This document shows, piece after piece, positions 1-12,999 of a stretch of DNA of 64,000 bases. Made by a program: the position numbers and the translations under genes. Within the stretch, counting starts at the first letter, position 1. Each line of letters opens with the position of its first letter. The notes under the pieces were generated by a model that saw only the letters and a program-made list of their open reading frames with translations, had not been told where the DNA came from and did no database searches. Source of the stretch: Cristatella mucedo (lineage: Eukaryota; Bryozoa; Phylactolaemata; Cristatellidae); assembly GCA_009760855.2 (NCBI GenBank), contig WPIO01000085.1:1522501-1586500 (forward strand). Reading direction: 5' to 3'.

Positions 1-1690
1 CCGAGCTGCAGTTTTCGGTCGAATGCGAGTTAGCTCCGCCTGCTCGGTCCGCATTCTTCGTCATCGGCTTCGGGTCATCGCCGCCTACCTGATCAGCTCC
101 GGCTTCGCTTTCGTCTAACGAGGACTCGGCCGCCTCCGGACAGTATTGCCAGTCTGGACTAGCTAAAGTTGGACTCGCCGAAGTTGGACTCGCCCGCTCG
201 TCACGCTCCTCCTGAGCGTCGACGCTGCTCGCACGCTGCTGCTTGTTCTTCTTCGCCCGCCTCGTTTTCGGCAGGTCGCAGCCGGAAACCCATTCTTTCC
301 ATCGGACTTCGTTTTCGAATTGCTTCGCTAGGCGGCGATCGAGCAGCTTCGATGCATCGCTGAGGCTGATTTCATTGTTCAAGCTCTTCACCTTCCCGAC
401 GAAACGCCTTTTCAATCTGTCGATGCTTTCCCTGACCTTGTAGTAGTCGCTATGCCGCCTCAGCTTCTCGCGTTTCATGATCTCCTTCAAGTTGAACTGG
501 TCAAGCGCCGCGTTGGAGCTCTGCGACCCTACGCGAATTACTTGATCAGGATGACGTCTGATGATGTGCTCCAGAAACTGGTCGAGAGCGTGGTTGGTGT
601 AGCAGATCACCATGACGTTCTGCCCTTCGACCGCCGTGGCCTCGTCGTTGCGGCTGACGCTTGAGGAGGGGAGGCACCTGCCTCTGGCTTGGCGGCTGCC
701 GAGCTTCCACACCATGCCGTTGGCCAGCAGCATGTCCACAACTTTTGTACCTACACCGGATATTCATTTGCGATCATTTTGCATAGCGAATGACTGGGTA
801 AATAAACATTCCAATAGTTATGCAAATAAAGTATAAGAAAGCTGGAATTACAATTTAAATTACTGGGCTCACAATAAACAGTATAAGTAACAGGTATTAT
901 AATTCAGCTGAAACCCTTGGCCCAAATGGATTAGTCCACTTGCATCAATTAGGCGACGGCATCGCTCCAGAGGCAGTCAAGGATCAAGCGTCTCTTGCGC
1001 TTTCACGAGTCACGCTAACGGGTAAATGCTTAGTGCCAGAAAAGGCCTTGGCATCTTGCACAATATCCTGATGGGCCTTGACACCAGCACTGTCTCTCGA
1101 TACCAGCCTGATTCCAGCAGCTCCATCAAAATAAGCTTTTTACGATTCTGGACAAACAATCACAATGTTGTGTCAGGGGGATGGCTTCCGGGAGCGTTTT
1201 TCAGAGGGCGACTGCCGGGGGTCGGCTTCCGGGAGGGGGATTCCAATTTTCCCGGGATGGCTGAGCGCATTATTACACTGAATTTTAATGCCACGTATCT
1301 CCTTCTGCTATTCCAAAAAGCCGCAAAGACTTGTGGGTGTGCCAAGATCGGCATACAACAAAGAGAAAGTGAAAGGCACGGCTAAGTCAGAAGGGCCATC
1401 GAGGAAGTGACTAGCATATTTCCAAACAGCTCAGAACGGCTGGTAAGGATGTGTCCCAATTAGTGGCAGGAGAGATATATTTGCGTAAGAACTGCAGGAG
1501 TGTGTTCCACAGTAAGTCAGCAACGCTTCAAGGTAGCTAATAAAATAAAAATGAATAAATAAATGAAATAACTAATAAAGACAAATCAACCAGAAAGCAA
1601 ATAATACGGTATGCATTCACATACTGCCAGATTAACATACAAGCATCACAGTCTCATTCACGTACTGCCATAGAAAACATATGTATATAT

Positions 1691-1746
<56 letters not shown>

Positions 1747-1797
1747 ACGCATGCATAAAGGCAGGCACACACGCGCGCACACACGCTGGCAGGCATT

Positions 1798-1876
<79 letters not shown>

Positions 1877-1893
1877 TCACTCACTCACTCACT

Positions 1894-1927
<34 letters not shown>

Positions 1928-4900
1928 CACACACACATATCTCGTGCTTTTCTGTAACCATGAAAAATCACTAAATCACGGAAAATACTAGGTTTGTTTG
2001 TAAAGGTGAGCCCGAATGTGCTGCTGACGTTAGTGCTGAGCCGGCCCTCCAAAAAGGAGAATTTGACAGTTTCTTTTTTATGTTACAAACCTTTCAAAGA
2101 AGAAAAAGTGCCCGTCGTGATTAGGCTTAAGTTAGTTTGATAGTGCCATTATCAGGAGCTTTTTTGCACGTACACTTATCAAGTCGCACGGCCTATACAC
2201 GTATACCGTATACCCAGGATACCTTACTTACACGAGCGGGCGCTGAATGGCCATCTGTTCTGGGAACGCTAGACTAAGGAATTCTTGCTGCCGAGTGGCG
2301 TCTTTCCAGTGCGCCAACCATTGACTTTTGACGTGATATTTCCGTTTAAGCCATGAAGAGTTTCGTTGGTCTCATGGCCGGCTTTACGAGCTGCAGCCCC
2401 ATATCAGCTATTTCGGAAGCAGCATCCCTTGAAGCCCGGCCGCCCTAAGCCGCCTCTCAGAAGCCACCCCAGGAAATCGCCCCCACCCCTGGAAGGCTCT
2501 TCCCCCGAAGCCACCTCCTGGGAAGCCACCCCCCCCGGGACTAGGAGCCAAAACGGAATTGCCCCTTAAGCAAAGTGCGATCTCTGCGACCTCTGGGTGC
2601 AACATGCACAGTGCTCGGTTACCTGGACCATACTCTAGCGTTCGTGCCGATTCCCGGGATTACGGCGCCATTGAATGCCTACGCTTGCGACTGCAAATTA
2701 ATTGCCACGCTGCAATATGTACTTGTGTTTTTTTTGTCGGCCGCAGAAGAGCGAGCCTGCTACGGCGATTCCATTATGCGCCTTCAGCAGGTCCTGGCAA
2801 ATGGGGAGAGGCAGACGAGAGGCACCGGCTGTCGCCGGTCACAGCTGCCTCCTTGTCTACCAGCGAATGGCTGAGTTGATAGGCGGAGGGATTTGTACTA
2901 AAGTTTTCTCGCACCGAGGCTGAGCAGCATGGCGCCTGACAGATGAATGCAGGCCAGAGCGTGCCGGCTGCCCCTGCCTCGGCCACACGCCTGCACCCAG
3001 CCGAGAGTGCCACACCTACCGATATAGGTTTTGCCAGTTCCCGGAGGACCCTGAATTATGGCAAGTTTTTGAGTGAGCGCCATCTGTAAGGCCTCAGCTT
3101 GGGAGTCGTCCAAATTCATGGCGGCAGCCCGAGGCCACTCGTTTGGCGAGGTCACGTCGACGCTGCGGAAAGGATGCTGAACCTGGGCCGTCGGTAGAAC
3201 TGCCGTGAAGTCGTAGCGGGCCACACCCGCTCCTCTGCCGCCGCCGGCTCCTCCTCCTCCTACGCCCGTCCTCCACAGGTAATCCGGCGCCACGGGCGAC
3301 GTGGAGCCGTCGACGAGGTACTCTCGGAAAGGAAGAGCGCTCAAGTCAATCTGCTGGAGTATGGAGGCGTTGTATTTGTAGCCCTCATAGTACGACGTCG
3401 ACTCGATCATGACAAACTTGCCGCTGTCCTGTGTGGACGCTCTCATGGCGTCGAGCACCTGGGCATGGCCGCGGATGACTTGCACGTCGAGCCGAGCCGA
3501 CCCCCTCTCGGTCCTACCCTTGCCCTCGACCACTGCGAAGGTGAAGGTCGTGAACAGATCGACCGACAGCAGCACCAGGGAGCCGTACTGCAGCTTTTTG
3601 CCGTCTTCCCACTTTTCGAGTGCCGACCCCCTGAGGTCGAGCTTGAAGGCGAAGGTCGTCCCGCCGCCGTCGCCGCAGCCGCCCGGCAGAACGGCGACGT
3701 CTCGGTAAAGTCGTGCGCTGTCCAGGCGCGAGAACCGCTCGCCGCAAGCCGACCTCGCGGCGAACTCCTGCACGGCACTCCTCAGCGGCCCGACAAAGTC
3801 TTCGCGAAGCAGGCGAAAGTGCGTTTCGACGTACTCGCGGCAGCTGCCGTAGTTGCCCTCGAGCCGGTTGACGGACAGATCGGGTCGCCGGCCGCACCTC
3901 AGCTCCTCGTCTGTCGGCAGAATGTTGGCGACCCTGTAGTCGTCTCGAGCAGTCGCCGAAGCCGCTGCTGCGACCCCGCCGCCGCCGCCGGCTCCTCCTC
4001 CTGCTCCGGCGGCGGCGGCAGCAGCGGCTGAGCTGCCGGCCGAATCGGGTGTGCGAATCGCGCGCTCGATCTCGTCCTGGAAGCGCCGCTCGTGCTGCAG
4101 CTGTCGGCCCAGACGCGAAACCTCTGCCTGCAGGGTCGCGACGACGCGGGGGCGACTCGGTGCTGGCGACCTCGCGACCGCGACCAGCCGCTGCAGGGCG
4201 TCGACGGCTCGCTGCAGCTGCTCCCAGCTCCTCCGACCGGGCTCCTCCTGAACGGCCAGGCTCAGGACGGCGACAAGCTTGAGCGCGGCCGCATCGTCGA
4301 GAGCGCCGAGCACCTGCGTCCGGCACAGGCCGTTGTGGAAGGCCGACGACGTCACGAAAAGGCTGAGCAGACGCCTCGACTCAGCCGAGCGGCTCCGGAA
4401 GCACCCGGCCAGAGCCGACTCGACGGCCGACAGCAGGTGCTCGTAGAAGCGAGTCGGCTCGCCGTCGAAGCGGTCGCACGACAGGATCGACGAAAGATGG
4501 CCGTCCTCGCGCAGGAGCGACGAAAGAAGCTCGTCCGCCGTTCGCTCAGAGAAGCCAGCGAATGCTGTGCCAGCCGCGTCCCTGCAGGCAGAGCACTCCT
4601 GCTGCGTCATACACAAGCAGGCCGTACAGCTTCTAGGGCCGCAGTAGGAGGAGGAGGAGCAGTAGGGGAGGCGGGGCGGGCGCCAGGTGGAGCAGTGGGG
4701 GAGGCGGCGGCTCCGGCACATGCCTTTCCAGCAGCCTGCCAAGGTTGGAGAGCCAAAGGTTAGAAAGCCAAGGTTAGAGAGCCAAATGCCAGATGTGAGT
4801 GTGATTAGAGTGCAAGTTTATGCACGAAGGAATGCTAAAGGACTCGACATAAGATCTTCTGAGGCAAATGCTCTTTCTCATTCTCTTTCATAATCAAAGG

Positions 4901-7774
4901 TAAGTAAGTCAGAGGTAAGTTCTTTCGTAATCAAAGGCTCCCTTCGTAGCCACTATCTAATCCTTCGACAGCTCGAGACTTAACTCAACACTACCTCTGC
5001 ATTACCTGTGGACTGCATATTGACTCAATAAATTAACATACAAGCTGACTTAACTGCCTCTTGCGTAGCGACAGAAGAGCCTGTCAGCCCGGCCATCACC
5101 ACAGCTTGCGATGGCAATAAATGATCTCCCACCGCTATATTCGAACCCACGACTTTGGGACCGAGGTCGTGAAAAACATTGCCTTACCTAGGGTGCCATC
5201 ACGGCTCACCGACTCTAGACTATAGACAGCCAAGCATAATTTCCAAGGTTTAATTGCATTCACAAGCAGCAGGTAAACCTGTAGCCGGAAGTGCCTTTGA
5301 CGAGATGCGTTTCACTCTAAATACCTTTTACTAGTGAACTATCTTGCAGCGATCGCAATGACGTCAGACTCTTTTCAGCTAGAAGTAAGCCGATACCTTC
5401 ACTTCAAAGTAAGGCTTCTCAGCACGGTGTTCAATGGTCACACTGTAAATACATGACTACCTGCAGGCACGTGCACACCTGAGAGAACGTGTACACTTGT
5501 GAGCACATGTCGATGCACTTGTTTCGAACCACCTGCGAAGCGTTTAGAAGACCCTAGTAGGGCTCGCCCATGGCACATTTCGGAGAATTGCAGACAAAGC
5601 CGTAGAAAACACGCCTAGTAGAGGAGAACAGTATCCAAGCCTGAATAATAGCGATGATATTAATAATGATACATTTGCATAGTTAATGGACGAATTAATT
5701 TGCATAGTCAATGCATGGAGCTTACAAGAATTACAAAAGTTACAAGAATCTGGACTATCTGTGTTGCAGTGTGCATTTGCATTGACATGGGCATTCGCAT
5801 AGCCACGACCAGGCACTTGCATAGATAGATAGATACGCATACATATTGCATAGATACGCATAGATATTGCATAGATACGCATAGATATTGCATAGATACG
5901 CATAGATATTGCATAGATACGCATAGATATTGCATAGATACGCATAGATATTGCATAGATAGATACGTGCACCCGTTGTGTGCATAATAAAGGCACAGCC
6001 CGCTAACGATTCACTGACCGGACAAGCTTTTCCCGAAATCCAATTCGAGCCGACGCCTCCGAACCTGTAGCAGCCGCCGGAGCCGAGTGTCGCTGGAGTA
6101 CGACCACGCCCACTGCCCTGTTGACGAAGACGAGCGGCGACTTCAAAATTGGCGGTCAACGTTTACTCGTCGACGTTTCGACTCGCTCGCTCGCTCACCC
6201 AGCGGTAACCTTCAACCCTGCAGCGGTGACCTTCGACTCGATGAGCTCCTAGCGAGCCCTGGCCGTAGGGGCTAGTCACGACGAATTATAATAGCACAAA
6301 CAATAATTATAATAAAACATTTGTACAGTGCCCTTAGAGAACTAAACCTCCTTCTAGGTACTTTGCGTACGCTGTAAAGGAAGCATGCTGAACCTGTCGG
6401 TGCACTCGGTCAGTACGTTTACACACGAGTCTGCCAGCCATGCGACGCCGACATGCAACTTCTGCGCACTTTTCGCTGCCTACGCAGCTGAGGCAAGTGC
6501 CTGCAGTGGGGGTTTCTCACTAACTACCCCCTCCACAAAGCGGGGAGGGGAGCAGCAGCGAGATCCAAATAGATCCTCCCTCCAAATCCAAACAACCGCC
6601 CACCGGCATAATCTCTGCTGGCCCATAAATCACTAGCCAATCATCAAGCCATAAACTGGCCGTGGGAGGAATAACAACGCAATAATAATAATAATAATAA
6701 TAATGATAATAATAATGCACTTGATAAAGCGACCTCAGAGAACTCAATCTCTTTCTAGGTGCTTTACATAAAATACACGCTGTTGACCCATAAACCCTCT
6801 AACATCTCAAAATAGCCACAAATATTTAAGCCAAAAGAAACGTGTACGAGGAAGGGACGTCTAAGAACCCGTTCGCGGTATCGTCGGCGTGGTGGCCGAC
6901 ACTTGCCGAGAGCTGGTTTTGTCCAGCGGTTAAGGTGCTCGCCCCAACCAATGTCTGGCCGAGGTCGTGGGCTCGAGCCCCCCCCCCCGAGGCGCACGTG
7001 AAACGCCTGACTAGAGGATTAAGTTCTCTTGGGCCGCTATACAAATGAATTATATATTATATACATTCCAAGGAGATTCGGTGGCCGCCGCCGCGAGACC
7101 CTCCAGTTTCTCGTCGGCTGTCGAGTAATTACGCCACGTCCTCGTGCGCCGAGCCACCGTTCGCGGCCTGACTGACCGAGGCCGCCGCACTTGTGCGTCA
7201 GACTCGTTAGTCGCCATACGCGTAAAAAAAAGGCAAAATAAAAGTGAAAAGACTAAAAAGCGCTGCGCGACGGCGGCGAACTTCACCCGTCACGTTTGGT
7301 CGGCCCGTCGCGGCTGCCGCTGGCGATACCGGCGGCTTCTGGCCGCCGACTTGTCGAGACGCCGCCGCCTCCATTTTCGCCGCCGCCGCCATTTGCCTCC
7401 TCTCGCCGCCCTTTGCCTCCTTTGCCGCCTCTCCTCTTCTTTTCTCCCTTGCACTTTCCGTTGCCTGCGGAGTTCGTCGGGTTCTCGCCGCCGCCGCCGC
7501 CGTCGTCGGCTGCTCCGGAGGACGGCGCTGCAGCACTGCCCGAAGGGCCACTCGCCGCCGCCGCGGCTGCGACGTCGGCTGCAGGCAGCTGCACGTTGCC
7601 GCCGCCGCCGCGGCCGACGGCTGCCGCGCCCCCCACTTCATCGACGCCGTCCGTCTGCGCCAGCTCGCGGTGCTCGCGAATGGATTCCACCCGTCTGCGC
7701 CACTTGGCGGCCGCTTGGTCCTGCTGCCTCGCGGCGGCTTCTTCCTTCTTCTTCTTCTTCTTCTTGTTGCCCAT
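1..7774 (-). CDS. ZNFX1: ZNFX1-like helicase, 5' part (gene continues past position 1)
   Basis: Partial NFX1-type zinc-finger/SF1 (Upf1-like) helicase; family members bind RNA and act in small-RNA inheritance or antiviral sensing. Two exons are clear: 4632-3020 and 750 to at least 89; the frame stays open to 1, but a donor (CAG|GTAGGC) sits at 88-87. Exon 4632-3020 carries the family's conserved pre-helicase region, including [11 protein letters not shown] and [10 protein letters not shown], then GPPGTGKT (Walker A) at its 3' end. The split Gly codon is completed by exon 750, which carries [10 protein letters not shown] (motif Ia). Donor GTAGGT at 3019 and acceptor TGTAG at 755-751 agree in phase. 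The acceptor at about 4633 follows a long pyrimidine tract. The start exon 7774-7287 is inferred from matching phase (2 then 1 base). A Gly/Ala low-complexity stretch lies near 3955-4035. The C-terminal helicase lobe and zinc fingers would lie outside the window. Confidence 0.8.
1355..1525 (-). mobile_element. Diverged fragment of LINE family L-B
   Basis: On the minus strand this matches, with many changes, the region of the better L-B copies at 29.4-30.0 kb (shared landmarks: the CAACAAAGAGAAAGTG stretch, the block with GAGGAAGTGACTAGCAT, and the TGTGTTCCACAGT end). It lies in the intron of the ZNFX1-like gene. Confidence 0.55.
1690..1960. repeat. (CA)n microsatellite, interrupted
   Basis: Three CA blocks separated by a short CG-containing spacer and an ACTC run. 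The apparent His/Thr and Cys/Val open frames here are repeat artefacts. The rest of 751-3019 is intron with no other gene seen; 2430-2560 has a degenerate GGAAGCCACC motif. Confidence 0.95.
5085..5215 (-). mobile_element. tRNA-derived SINE, second family (copy 1)
   Basis: On the minus strand there is a tRNA-like B box (GTGGGTTCGAATA) and an upstream A-box-like stretch, followed by a body ending GGCTCTTCTGTCG. A related copy is at 33143-33275. It is distinct from the abundant SINE of the window. Confidence 0.5.
5818..5965. repeat. 21-bp minisatellite
   Basis: About six copies of a 21-bp unit (CATAGATACGCATAGATATTG) plus GATA-type edges. The minus-strand frames with repeated YLCNIYA are products of this array. 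Confidence 0.92.
6285..6390 (-). mobile_element. CR1/L2-like LINE (L-A) 3' end fragment
   Basis: Contains the reverse complement of the L-A 3' tail: ATAAT-rich start, then CAGTGCCCTTAGAGAACT, a TTCTAGGTACTTT block and CTGTAAAGGAAGCA. Only the terminal part of the element is present. Confidence 0.6.
6690..6775 (-). mobile_element. L-A LINE 3' end with (AAT)n tail
   Basis: An (AAT)n run is followed by GCACTTGATAAAGCGACC and TCAATCTCTTTCTAGGTGC, the reverse complement of the L-A terminal stem-loop and tail. The insertion is heavily 5' truncated. Confidence 0.75.
6900..7052 (+). mobile_element. tRNA-derived SINE (main family)
   Basis: Shows the consensus order of the family: a TGGTTTGGTCCAGCGGTTAA-like A box (here with TTTTGTCC), GGTGCTCGCCCC, a B box at GTGGGCTCGAGCCC, and a 3' end with CGCCTGACTAGAGGATTAAG then TTCTCTTGGGCCGCTATAC. 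Flanked on the right by AT-rich tail. Confidence 0.85.
7287..7774 (-). CDS. Candidate first coding exon, Lys-rich then Gly/Ala-rich
   Basis: An open frame of 162 codons begins [20 protein letters not shown] and continues as a basic segment ([15 protein letters not shown]), then a Gly/Ala/Lys low-complexity tail. It ends at GAC GG|GTGAAG, a good donor leaving phase 2, which matches the one-base start of the ZNFX1-like exon at 4632. ZNFX1 proteins often start with a disordered basic region, so this is a plausible first exon. It lies in very GC-rich DNA where several frames are open by composition, and no domain is recognised. It could belong to another gene or be non-coding. Confidence 0.42.
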
Positions 7775-9850
7775 GCTCCTTCTCGAACTTTCCTCCTATC
7801 GGGTCGAATGGGGAGGCAGCACCTGGGCGGCGGAGTAAGTGCGCGACGATGGCAGGCGCCCGAAATAACTAAATAGCATTCGCTCGCACAGAGCAGTAGC
7901 GAGCGCTGAAGTAAAAATATAATTCGTCTGCGTGGCGCCCAAAGAGAACTTAATTTCTATTCAGGCTCTTCCCACGTACGTTTGCCACTTGGTTCGAGAC
8001 CACGAGCGCGGTCATCGAATACATTCGCCTTGACCTTGGTCAGGGCGTGCAGCTCTGCGAAGGGCTAAATTATAAAATTCTAAATACATAAACTAACTAA
8101 ATATAAATAATATAATAATAAATAATAATATATAAATAATATATGAACTTATATATAAATTCGCGACTCTTCCGAAATTTCTAAATTAAAAAATTCGCGA
8201 CATTTCCTCCGGTGCGAGCTTTCATACGCACTCCGGTCTGCCGCATGCACTCGGTTCCGGTCCTTCTCGGCGACCTTTTTGTACGGGCTCGAGGGCACGC
8301 GATGGCGGCGCGACGAAGAGCGAAGCCCCCACAAGCGAGTCGTGGCGTTTTCGACGACGACTGTATTATATGATCCTGTATTATATGATCTATAGCAGCC
8401 GTCGTGCGTGCAGCTCCGGAGCGTGTGGTGTTAAGAGAGAGAAGAGAGTGGATAGCGTGCGCGCAGGCCGACGCGCAGGCAGAAAGCGAATTGCGCGGCA
8501 AGGAACGAGTCACGCGCCGGCAAGGAGCCTGACCGTTGGGCGAACGGAACGTCGGCTGGGCGGGGGCGGGGCGGAACCACGTGACGACGACGACACGCCC
8601 ACACTTTCTCTTTTCGGACCGGAAGGTTGACGGGCGCGTACGAATGCATGCGGTGCAGCGTGCGCCGATGGCAAACGACGCCGCCTTTGACCTCTCTCCG
8701 CAAGATGCAATCGAAGTCGGCTGTGGCTCTTCTCTCCGCGTGCAGAAGAGTGCACGCGTGGGCGCCGGAGACAACGGAGACGCGGCCGGGAGCTCGCGGC
8801 GGCTGCCGAGAGCCGGACAAGATCGCGTGACCGCTCGGCCATTCGCGCAAGCGCACGCCCGATCGGTGGGTAGGACCTGGCTGCGGTATGCACTCTGCCG
8901 CCCTGGTCAGGCTAGGGCGGCGGCGCGACATGGCGGGTGGCGATGCCACGCCCACAAAGCCTTTGACGCCGTGCAAAGTGCACGAGCGTCCGGGCGGGGG
9001 AGGGGGAGGTACTCGCAAAATGGCGGCTCGCAGTCGCGCATTGCTGCCTGCAGCACCGGCCCGACTACGCTCGCTACGCCACAGCCGCGTCACGTCTTCT
9101 TCCGCCGACGCCGCCACTCGCGATGCCACCGCGACTTCCCCCCCACCCGCGACCGCGACTTCCGCCGCCGCCGCCCCGCTGTTCGCGTCGCCGTCGGCTC
9201 GTCGGCCGGCGAACCCCCAGCGCGCGGCTCGTCGACCGTTTGTCGTCGTCGCCAGCCGCTCGAGCCGCTCGAGTTTCGCCGAGCGACCATTGCGCGGCGG
9301 AACTGCCCCGCTGCCGCCATTTACCCTCACCGCCGCTCCTCGTCACCGATCGAAGCGAGACGTTCTACCACGGCCGCGAGGCGGCGCTGAGCGCCGAGTT
9401 AGCTCAGCCGGAGCGAGCGAGCGCGCTCTCGCTCGCTCCGAACGCGAACCGCCGACTGATTGACGGACGCGCCGACGGCCGCCGCAGCTGGCTGGCTGAC
9501 GCCATCCGGGAATTTCCCGCGCCGCTTGCGGCAGGCAGGCAGGCAGGCAGGCAGGCAGCCAGCCTCCCTCGAGGGCGTTAGCGGCCAGCGGCTGCCCAGA
9601 TATCGTCGCGCGCAGCGCGGGCGGCATTCGCAGTGCGGGCGGCTGCCGTGTGTCGCAGCCGCACGCGCTGACCCCTGAGCCCAGCGCGTGCGCGCCTTCG
9701 CCCGAGGTCGCAGCCGTGACGTCAACCGGGGGGAGGACGTCGCGCACCTGCGGGGCGCGCCGCCGCCGCCGCAGTAAAGCCTTACCAATTGTTGGCATGC
9801 AGCCATTGCAGTTTGCATTGAGCATCCTCGCCAAGCGCGTCGCGCGAGCT
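7775..9850. promoter_or_regulatory. CpG-rich region upstream of the ZNFX1-like candidate first exon
   Basis: Apart from an AT-rich stretch and a SINE at 7920-8340, the DNA is very rich in CG dinucleotides, and long frames are open on both strands at once, as expected from composition. It could be a bidirectional CpG-rich promoter for the leftward gene. No coding region can be supported. Confidence 0.4.
7918..8072 (-). mobile_element. tRNA-derived SINE (main family), diverged
   Basis: Minus-strand copy: the 3' end (AATTCGTCTGCGTGGCGCCC on plus) leads into TTAATTTCTATTCAGGC, then a B box complement (GGTTCGAGACCACGA) and CCTTGACCTTGGTC. Confidence 0.7.
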
Positions 9851-12580
9851 CATTATTGGCGTTAATACATTTTTTTTTAGCGACAAATAATAGCTGTGAA
9901 AGTTTCAATTAAAGCTTATACGGTATAGGGATTTCATTTTAAGCGCATTGGCTGGTAGACAATTATAGCAGGCATAGCGCATGTTTTTCGTCGTGCGCTT
10001 GCATATTTACAATACGTTATAACATTCTATCGATTACGTCATTCTTTCGTGTCGATCTACTGATAGAAACCGGTGCATCGTGCACATTTCTTATCGCGTC
10101 TACGTAGGTATATGTATATGTATACTACGTCTACGTAGTTAATAGGCGATCGCGCTTCTTTTGCGGCAAAGAAGCGCGATCTTCTTTACGACCTTCTTTC
10201 CCCGCATTTCTGCCGCTCGCGCAGCTTGCAGCGCAGGCTCCGTGAATGAGTTGCTCCACAAAGCACGAAGCTGCGTTTATCGATTATATAGTATATCGAT
10301 ATTATATATCGATATATATATATCTATATCTATGTATATGTATATATCGATATATATATATGTATATATATATATCGATATATATATATATAAATATACA
10401 TATATATCTAGATATATAATATTATATCGATGTTTATATAGTTTATCGATATTTAGTCTATTGACTCGCCTCCGCCCTTGTCGACGACGACCGCGACTTT
10501 CCTCCCAGACTGGGCGCTAGCCTGTTCGGGAAACTACGACGATCGACTTAGTCCCCCACCAGCAGCAGGCCTCTGCTCTGATGCCGGCGCGGTTGGTAGA
10601 GAAAGAGTGTTCCCGCGGGAAGCCACCCGGGCCAATACCCGGGCGAGAAGTTGAGTTCGCCGCTGTAGTCGTAGCTGCAGCCAAGTTGGAGAAGACTAGA
10701 AAGATAAGGATGGAGAGGTAAGCATGCACAATTTCTTTTGAGGATAGTGTCTAGTGCTAAGTAATGTGCGTCACTGCCGGTTGGTTGGTGCGTTTCGCAT
10801 GCAATTAATAACGGCCTCTGCTGTTTAGAATAGAGTCAAGCCGCGGTTACCGTGCTAAAGCGTCCCACGTTCGTTCAGGGACTTGCTCTGAACGCCTCAC
10901 ACAGCTTGGCCCGACGGACGGTAGCCCTTGCTATTTTAACCATGGGCGCGCGTGCATGTGTTCGCGTTCGCGCTGCGTATGTGTATGTGTGCGTGCGTGC
11001 GTGCGCGTGACGAGCCCAGGAGGTTTTGATTGATCGGCTGGTGCAACTAGGGTGCACAAAGTCGATAGCGGAAGCGTCGGCGCGGATCCAATTTCATCCT
11101 AAATCATCCGATAGGGATTATCTGCCGTCATTTCTCGGGTTCGGGCCAGACTGAGCAAACGACCAATCGCCGCCGGCGCCGGCTGCGAGAGGCCACGCCC
11201 ACTTCGTTGCTTCTTTGAAAGGCGCACGGCGGACGAAGGCGTCGTCGCTGGCGAAAGCGTCGAACGTCAAAGCTTCAAAGAGTGCCACGAGAGAGTCTCC
11301 CGCTAACGTGAAGCTACGACCTCGTCGTGCAAGAATCAGAAAGCGAGGCGGCAACGGAGGGTGACGCAGGCGGCCAGCATTGAATTCGCCTGGATGGGCA
11401 TCGCGGAGGGCCACCTACCCACCCCCTTAATTAAAGCAATTTTCCCTCGATTCCTCCGCGGGCTGACAGAAGCAGGAAGCGGGACGCAGGACTTCATGCT
11501 TCCTACTTCGCTCCGCCCGCGGAAGGATCGCGGGAGATTACTCCGCCGCCGCAGAGGAAGACTGACAGCAAAAACATCCGTCGAGCAGGACCACCGACTT
11601 GGGACGGAAGTAGGAGCGAAGCAGGTAAGAAGGAAGCGAGGCTCACCTTGGTAAACTCGGCTTCAGCCCCCTTCAGCCGTAGCAGCCGACCAATCAAAAT
11701 CCCGGGCTCGTCAGGTACGCCCTATGGTCAATAAACGACAATGGCTGACATTCATCTGCTCGAGTTACTCTGAGGCGTTCGGAGTCAGTGCCTGAACGTC
11801 GGATGCTTACGCATTGTAGCAGCGGCTAAACCCTTTTCTACAAAGAAGAAGCGTTATTATTTGCTCATGAAACGAACCAACAAACCCGTGATGACGAGCA
11901 TTACTTAGCGCTAAGCTTGTGCGTGCAGTCAGTCGCTCGCTGCACTAGGCGGATGCCGTTTATTATGGAGCGCATAGCCGGCTGCGATGGCCACCGCGCT
12001 AGCTCAGGAACATCAATGAAAATGGGTCCGCTGTCCTCCTCTCGGCGGCCCAATCCATTTCTACAAAGAGGACGCCGTGCGTCTGCAGATGGACCGTACC
12101 CACTCAGCCGAAAAAGAGTACTAGACACTATCCTGAAAAATTCTTTTTTGTTATATTTATTTTTATTTTTCCTTATAAACCACCTTCCTTGTCTCTTTCT
12201 CTTCTTACTCGTCTGCAGCTGTGACTGCAGCGACGAACTCAGATTCTGCGAGGTATCGAGCGAGTATCGGGCGAGTTATCGAGCAGGGCTAGTTTCGGTG
12301 AAAGCACCCTTCCATACCAGAATCCGGCATTAGAGCAGGGGGCTGCGGGCGGGTCTAAGTCTAAGACCCCTTTGATCGCTACTAATTACAGCGAGAGAGT
12401 ACGTCCTTCGCCATCCGTCGCTCGGCAAGAAGATTGTGCAGCTAAGTGCTCTACCCGCGACCAGTACTTCCGGGAGTGACGCGTAATAAACCCTCGACCA
12501 GTGTGCCATTTAGTTCGTATTTAATATTTATTTATTGATTCTTATTTGTTTATTTATATTTACATTTTACATTTTTATTT
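9850..12580. other. No gene recognised; mixed AT-rich and GC-rich DNA
   Basis: Holds an ATATCGAT-rich low-complexity stretch at 10275-10450, short GT-rich DNA near 10975-11010, and GC-rich sequence at 11060-11720. Open frames are short and lack recognisable domains. Confidence 0.6.
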
Positions 12581-12584
12581 GTAT

Positions 12585-12970
12585 TATTTAGTTCGACCAT
12601 TTAGTTCGTATGCTCCCAAAGCCTGGAACTCCCTCCTGACTTGCGTCAGAACGTCCTCTGACTTGACGACATTTATGCAGAACTTAAAACACACCTATTA
12701 GAAAATCATTTAGTGGGTTCCTTAGAAGAGTCCTTCGTGTGCTTATGCGTGCTGACGCTGTGCATGCTGCCAATAGCCACATTTGGATGCTGACCCCGTG
12801 CATGTCACGCCTAACCGTTTTATTCATGTTGTTTATCAAGCATGATATTATTCATCATTCAATCGCGTTTCCCTTTGCAGCAAATGCAAAGCGCCGAGGG
12901 AGAGGTTGAGTTCTCTGAGGGCGCCTCAGCAAGTGCATTATAATAATAATAATTATTATTATTACCAGTA
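12585..12970 (+). mobile_element. L-A LINE 3' fragment
   Basis: Starts inside the C-terminal coding part (peptide PKAWNSLLTC equivalent, with a TTAGTTCGTATGCTCCCAAA landmark), passes the 3' untranslated region, and ends in the stem-loop region (AGCGCCGAGGGAGAGGTTGA, TTCTCTGAGGGCGCC) with a (TAA/ATT)n tail. Confidence 0.85.
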
Positions 12971-12999
12971 CTTCCGGGGGGTGACGCGTAATAGACGCG

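Noticed and set aside
8181-9908. Several long overlapping frames on both strands
   Set aside because: Very CG-rich DNA opens frames on both strands; products are Arg/Ala/Pro-rich with no domain and no splice logic.
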